DNA from: Treponema sp.
GTDB lineage: Bacteria > Spirochaetota > Spirochaetia > Treponematales > Breznakiellaceae
DNA length: 8,239 nucleotides
Reading direction: 5' to 3'
Assembly: GCA_031273835.1 (NCBI GenBank)
Contig: JAISRD010000074.1
Location: 1 to 8,239 of the forward strand
The position numbers were made by a program, and so were the translations under genes. Shown one piece after another: positions 5,568 to 8,239 of the stretch. Positions within the stretch are counted from its first letter, which is position 1, and each line of letters begins with the position of its first letter. Under the pieces are notes generated by a model that was not told where the DNA came from, did no database searches, and worked only from the letters and a program-made list of their open reading frames with translations.

Positions 5568-7299
5568 CCTTAACCTCCCCGAGGAGCAGCTCGCTTCCCG
5601 CCCCGTTTTTGGTAACCGCCTCCAGGGGGATCCCCTTTTCCGCGGCGATAAGCTGCAGTACCAGGGGGCCGCAGAAAGCCCCCTGACAGCGGCCCCCTCC
5701 GGGACGGACCCGCCGCTTCACCCCGTCCAGGGTATCGCAGGGCACGGGCCTCCTCAGGGCGTCGAGTATTTCCCCCCTGCTGACCTCTTCGCAGCGGCAC
5801 AGGATGACGCCGTAATCGGGATTACACTGTATCAATTCATGCCTGGCTTCTTCGTCCAGGGCGGCGGTGTGGGGGATGGGTTTACGGAAGGGATTGAAGG
5901 CCCTGTTCGGTCCTACGGACCTGCCCGCCGCGTTAAGAATTTCCACCGCAAAACGGGCCAGATCCTCCGCGATGGCCGGAGCGGCGGTAAGCCCCGGGGA
6001 TTGTATCCCCGCGGCGTGAACGAGATTTGCCGTCTTCCGCCCCCTGGATACCACAAAATCTTCCTCGTAGGTGGGGGCCCGTATCCCCGTAAAACTGGCG
6101 ATAACCTGGCCTTCCGACAGGGCGGGGCAGGTTTCCCGGAATTTGGCAAAGGTTACGGCGATTGAATCCGCCTGGGTGGCAAAGTTTTCCCGCTCCGGGG
6201 TTTCCACCGCGTCGGGGCCCACCAGCAGATTGCCGTGGACCGTGCGGATCATCCCCCCTCCCTTGGTATGGGCGCTCCCCCCGGCCTCCCCCCGCTCCGT
6301 TTCACCGCTTCTCCGCCGGGGGCCGGCGAACATTTTACTGGCTATGGTCCGTATCAGGGTATACTTTTTATCCAGAATAGAGTTGGTCCCCCTCCGGGGA
6401 TGGATCGAATAGAAACGATCCCCCGCCATGGCCGCGATATCCTCGGCAAATACCCCGGCGGCGTTGATCACCACGCCGGGGTAGATCGTTCCCCGGTTGG
6501 TCTTTACCGAGGCGATCCTTCCGCCACCGGTGTCCATCCCCAGTACCGCCGTATCAAGGCTCAGCTTGACGCCGTTTTCCACGGCGTTTTCCCCATAGGC
6601 TATGGTGAGGCCGTAGGGGCAGACAACCCCCGCGGTGGGGAAAAACAGGGCCGCCGCGAGATCTTCCCCCAGACCCGGCTCGAGGCGGTGGAGTTCCTTC
6701 TTTAAGACCAGCCGGGCGCCGGGCACTCCAAGCCACTTCCAATAGACCAGGCTCAGGTACAGGATCGGAATAAAAGCCCTTTTGCTGAAACAGAGGTACT
6801 GCCCGGTCCGCCTGAAGGGCACCCCCAATTCACCGCAGATCCTGTCGTAGGCGGCGTTTCCCCTTTTATTGTAACGGTACTTGGCCGACCCCTTGCGGAG
6901 ATCCAGGCCGGGGTGAACCATGCCGTCGTTTCTGCTTGAGGCGTGCATAGCAAGGTCGTGTTCTTTTTCTACCAGCAGTATCTTTAAATCATGCCGGGCA
7001 AGTTCCCTGGCGGCGGCGCAGCCGGTAACGCCCCCGCCTATGACCAGCACGTCGGGCCGCTCCCCGTCCAGCAGGGTATCCTCCACCGGGGGAAGCTCCA
7101 TGGAGGGGATGCCGGGGGTAAAGGTTATCCTGTTCACCAGGGGGCGCCTCCTGTCCAGCGCCATGATACCGGCCCGGACCAAATCGTCCCAGTTATCCAG
7201 TTCGCCCTCAAGACAAAGACAGCCGTCCTCGGAGAGGGCCCTTACCCTGCCCCCGAAAACCTTTTCGAGTTTCCTGTTGATCTTCCTTAAAGAGGGCAT
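5557..7299 (-). CDS. GlpA-like FAD-dependent dehydrogenase with BON-like N-terminus and BFD-type [2Fe-2S] C-terminus
   Basis: A 580-residue protein of the GlpA/LhgO (DAO-fold) family, whose members oxidise glycerol-3-phosphate or 2-hydroxy acids. Residues 1-65 form an extra domain with BON-like spacing (GRVRALSEDGCLCLEGELDNW ending LVNRITF). The FAD Rossmann motif GGGVTG is at 88-93 with its acidic end EKEHD at 111-115. SSRNDGMVHPG (121-131) matches the FAD-contact loop of the family, and KGGGMIRTVHGNLLVGPDA (346-364) is another conserved block. The C-terminal domain has C501-x-C503 and C538-x4-C543, the BFD-type pattern seen in GlpA that holds an iron-sulphur cluster. A 20-residue Arg/Glu/Gly-rich stretch (326-345) looks like an insertion. 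ATG 7299 is the earliest start, since TAA lies two codons before it. It has no Shine-Dalgarno site and a TATACT element 6 nt upstream. First gene of the presumed operon. Glycerol-3-phosphate is the default substrate; another polyol phosphate or hydroxy acid is possible. Confidence 0.92.
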   Translation of the reverse strand: MPSLRKINRKLEKVFGGRVRALSEDGCLCLEGELDNWDDLVRAGIMALDRRRPLVNRITFTPGIPSMELPPVEDTLLDGERPDVLVIGGGVTGCAAARELARHDLKILLVEKEHDLAMHASSRNDGMVHPGLDLRKGSAKYRYNKRGNAAYDRICGELGVPFRRTGQYLCFSKRAFIPILYLSLVYWKWLGVPGARLVLKKELHRLEPGLGEDLAAALFFPTAGVVCPYGLTIAYGENAVENGVKLSLDTAVLGMDTGGGRIASVKTNRGTIYPGVVINAAGVFAEDIAAMAGDRFYSIHPRRGTNSILDKKYTLIRTIASKMFAGPRRRSGETERGEAGGSAHTKGGGMIRTVHGNLLVGPDAVETPERENFATQADSIAVTFAKFRETCPALSEGQVIASFTGIRAPTYEEDFVVSRGRKTANLVHAAGIQSPGLTAAPAIAEDLARFAVEILNAAGRSVGPNRAFNPFRKPIPHTAALDEEARHELIQCNPDYGVILCRCEEVSRGEILDALRRPVPCDTLDGVKRRVRPGGGRCQGAFCGPLVLQLIAAEKGIPLEAVTKNGAGSELLLGEVKGDL

Positions 7300-7380
7300 G
7301 CTTTAAGTATAACCGAAAGATCGCCGGACATACAGTGTTTTGCCGAAATTTCTTAAAAGGAAGTCTTAAAATACTCGCCG
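7300..7380 (-). promoter_or_regulatory. Putative operon promoter and regulatory region
   Basis: On the minus strand a -10 hexamer TATACT (7311-7306) ends 6 nt before the ATG at 7299, so initiation would fall at or next to the start codon and give a leaderless or nearly leaderless message. No good -35 hexamer is visible at 16-18 nt, so an activator or another sigma factor may be needed. Upstream lie two copies of TCTTAAAA (7351-7358 and 7364-7371, plus-strand reading) spaced 13 bp apart. The first -10 element and the repeats are seen directly; promoter activity and regulator binding are inferred. Confidence 0.45.
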
Positions 7381-7395
7381 GTTATTGCCGGTATT
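7378..7395. repeat. Direct repeat GCCGGT / GCCGGT upstream of the operon
   Basis: Around 7378-7393 the plus strand reads GCCGGT-TATT-GCCGGT. The CCGG cores can also pair with each other, and flanking TATT/AATA bases could extend the stem, so it may act as direct or inverted half-sites. It lies about 80-95 bp upstream of the GlpA-like start, within normal reach of a transcription factor. It is short and could be chance in GC-rich DNA. Confidence 0.3.
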
Positions 7396-7421
7396 CTCGC
7401 GCTTAATACTTCAAGTTTCTC

Positions 7422-7470
7422 AAAAATTTTGGCGGCCCCCCCGCCTGCCGGCGCGTGTCTGCCGCGCCGG
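7422..7470 (-). terminator. Stacked GC-rich hairpins with a short T-run after the Ig-like protein gene
   Basis: About 20 nt past the TAA of the Ig-like gene, CCGGCGCG (7448-7455) pairs perfectly with CGCGCCGG (7463-7470) across a 7-nt loop. Next comes a second hairpin, GGCGG (7431-7435) with CCGCC (7441-7445). On the minus strand this is followed by AAAATTTTT (7430-7422). The four A residues separate the stem from the U-run, so the terminator is not textbook. It does have the right place and orientation to end the upstream transcript before the operon promoter. Confidence 0.5.
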
Positions 7471-7489
7471 GGTGGAAATAAGCGGGGTG

Positions 7490-8239
7490 TTACCGGACTT
7501 TTTCGAGGATCAGCCCGTCCCGGCCAAAAGTACCCCCGGTGAGTTTCAGAGCGGTGGGTGAAAGAATTTCGGCGGCCTCCGGCGCTGTACTACCGGAATA
7601 GCCGGACTTTCCGGGCAGCAGCGCCGCGCGCTTCCCGCTGTCGTTGTCCCGTGTGTATGTTCCGATGTATTCTTCCGTCTCAAATGACATTGACCACGAG
7701 TCTTCCGTCATTATGAAGGTTACCGGTATTGCATGCCCCTTACCAAAGGTGTCGATCTTCGTTCCCTGCCAGGTTCCCACAAAGGGATTGGGCGCCACCG
7801 TTACTCTAAAGGCGGCGCTCCTGCCCCCTATCGTTACCGTGACTACTTGGTTTCCCCCCTTGAACCTGTCGTACCCCGAGATTTTAAGGCGCGAAACATC
7901 CACGAGCTCTATCGAAGCCGCCCCGGTCCGCGTCCCCTGAACAGTCATGCCGGCCAGGTTGAGTTCCTCCCCGTTTTCGTAGTTCAACTTTGCCGGGGGC
8001 CTGGTGATCGATATGGCCTGCATCGACACAAAGGTTACGGGAAAGCTCGCCGTCTTTCCCAGATAGGTAATAAACACCTCCTGCTTCCCCGCGCGGTTCT
8101 TGTCAAAGCTCGAAAGGTTTCCCTGCGTGATAACCACAGGCTTTTCCCCCAGGCCATCCCAGGTTCCCCTTACCACGAGGCCCTCCAGGTCGAGGTCTTC
8201 CCCGGTAAAATAATCGGTCTTATCCGGCGGGGAGGCCAC
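7490..8239 (-). CDS. Ig-like (Big_3) repeat protein, C-terminal 250 codons (runs off the right edge)
   Basis: The C-terminal part of a larger secreted or surface protein. Two repeats of about 75-80 residues follow each other. Each has the Big_3 Ig-like pattern: a P-x-K-x-x-Y/F-x-x-G-E-x-L-x-L-x-G start (PPDKTDYFTGEDLDLEG, then PPAKLNYENGEELNLAG), a V-x-GT strand, and a closing V-T-I/Y-x-G-x-x-A-x-F-x-V-T-V strand. Residues from about 152 on form a different domain opening NPFVGTWQGT, the lipocalin-like beta-barrel style common at the ends of treponemal lipoproteins, and finishing GRDGLILEKVR. The GTG at the window edge is most likely an internal Val codon, because the first repeat would otherwise lack its opening strand. 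Signal peptide and anchor lie outside the window. Likely a binding or structural surface protein; the ligand is unknown. It shows no functional link to the operon behind it. Confidence 0.82.
   Translation of the reverse strand: MASPPDKTDYFTGEDLDLEGLVVRGTWDGLGEKPVVITQGNLSSFDKNRAGKQEVFITYLGKTASFPVTFVSMQAISITRPPAKLNYENGEELNLAGMTVQGTRTGAASIELVDVSRLKISGYDRFKGGNQVVTVTIGGRSAAFRVTVAPNPFVGTWQGTKIDTFGKGHAIPVTFIMTEDSWSMSFETEEYIGTYTRDNDSGKRAALLPGKSGYSGSTAPEAAEILSPTALKLTGGTFGRDGLILEKVR

Noticed and set aside
5155..6165. Long plus-strand open frame (336 codons) across the GlpB-like/GlpA-like junction
   Set aside because: It spans parts of two real genes on the other strand, is rich in Pro, Gly and Arg, and shows no motif.
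7431..7470. GC-rich repeat block as a REP element or the end of a mobile element
   Set aside because: Only one copy is seen, with no transposase and no target-site duplication. Position and T-run fit a terminator better.
8237..8239. GTG at the right edge as the true start of the Ig-like protein
   Set aside because: It falls inside the first repeat unit, leaving no signal peptide; more likely a Val codon of a longer gene.
1..8239. tRNA, rRNA, CRISPR array, insertion sequence or prophage genes
   Set aside because: Nothing resembling cloverleaf arms, spaced repeats, transposase or phage motifs was seen; gaps between genes are all under 200 bp.

Overview
The window is a GC-rich bacterial fragment in which every convincing gene lies on the minus strand, so it reads from right to left. 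The organism is probably a spirochaete of the treponeme group. Three things suggest this, none of them proof: a GC-rich genome with Big_3-type Ig-like surface repeats, a spirochaete-like lipoprotein, and an alkyl-DHAP-synthase-like flavoprotein beside a glycerol-3-phosphate-dehydrogenase-type cassette. A clostridial or other anaerobic origin cannot be excluded.

Layout in transcription order. (1) 8239-7490: the C-terminal part of a probable surface protein with two Big_3-like Ig repeats and a lipocalin-like end domain. Stacked GC-rich hairpins follow it. (2) 7489-7300: a 190-bp intergenic region with small repeats and a TATACT -10 element placed exactly 6 nt before the next ATG. (3) 7299-3904: three tightly overlapping genes (11-bp and 4-bp overlaps). 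They encode a GlpA-like FAD dehydrogenase with a BON-like N-terminus and a BFD-type Cys4 C-terminus, a GlpB-like/NADH-oxidase-like FAD oxidoreductase, and a small DUF1667 Cys4 protein. (4) 3914-2346: an FGGY kinase, overlapping the previous gene by 11 bp, that does not look like a glycerol kinase. (5) 2345-2235: a structured 111-bp gap. A perfect 12-bp inverted repeat overlaps the kinase's last codons at its edge. (6) 2234-495: an FAD-linked oxidase/transferase of the alkyl-DHAP synthase type. (7) 446-1: the N-terminal part of an unrecognised lipoprotein with its own TATACT element, again 6 nt before the ATG.

Genes 3-5 look like one catabolic operon. The kinase would phosphorylate a polyol or short sugar, and the three-part flavin/iron-sulphur dehydrogenase would oxidise the phosphate ester and pass electrons onward. 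The alkyl-DHAP-synthase-like protein acts on a related DHAP-level intermediate or oxidises a second substrate. The dehydrogenase trio resembles the glycerol-3-phosphate dehydrogenase clusters of Thermotoga and Firmicutes, where glpK is the neighbour. Here the kinase is of another FGGY type, so the substrate is open. The window holds no transporter, regulator, RNA gene, mobile element or CRISPR array.
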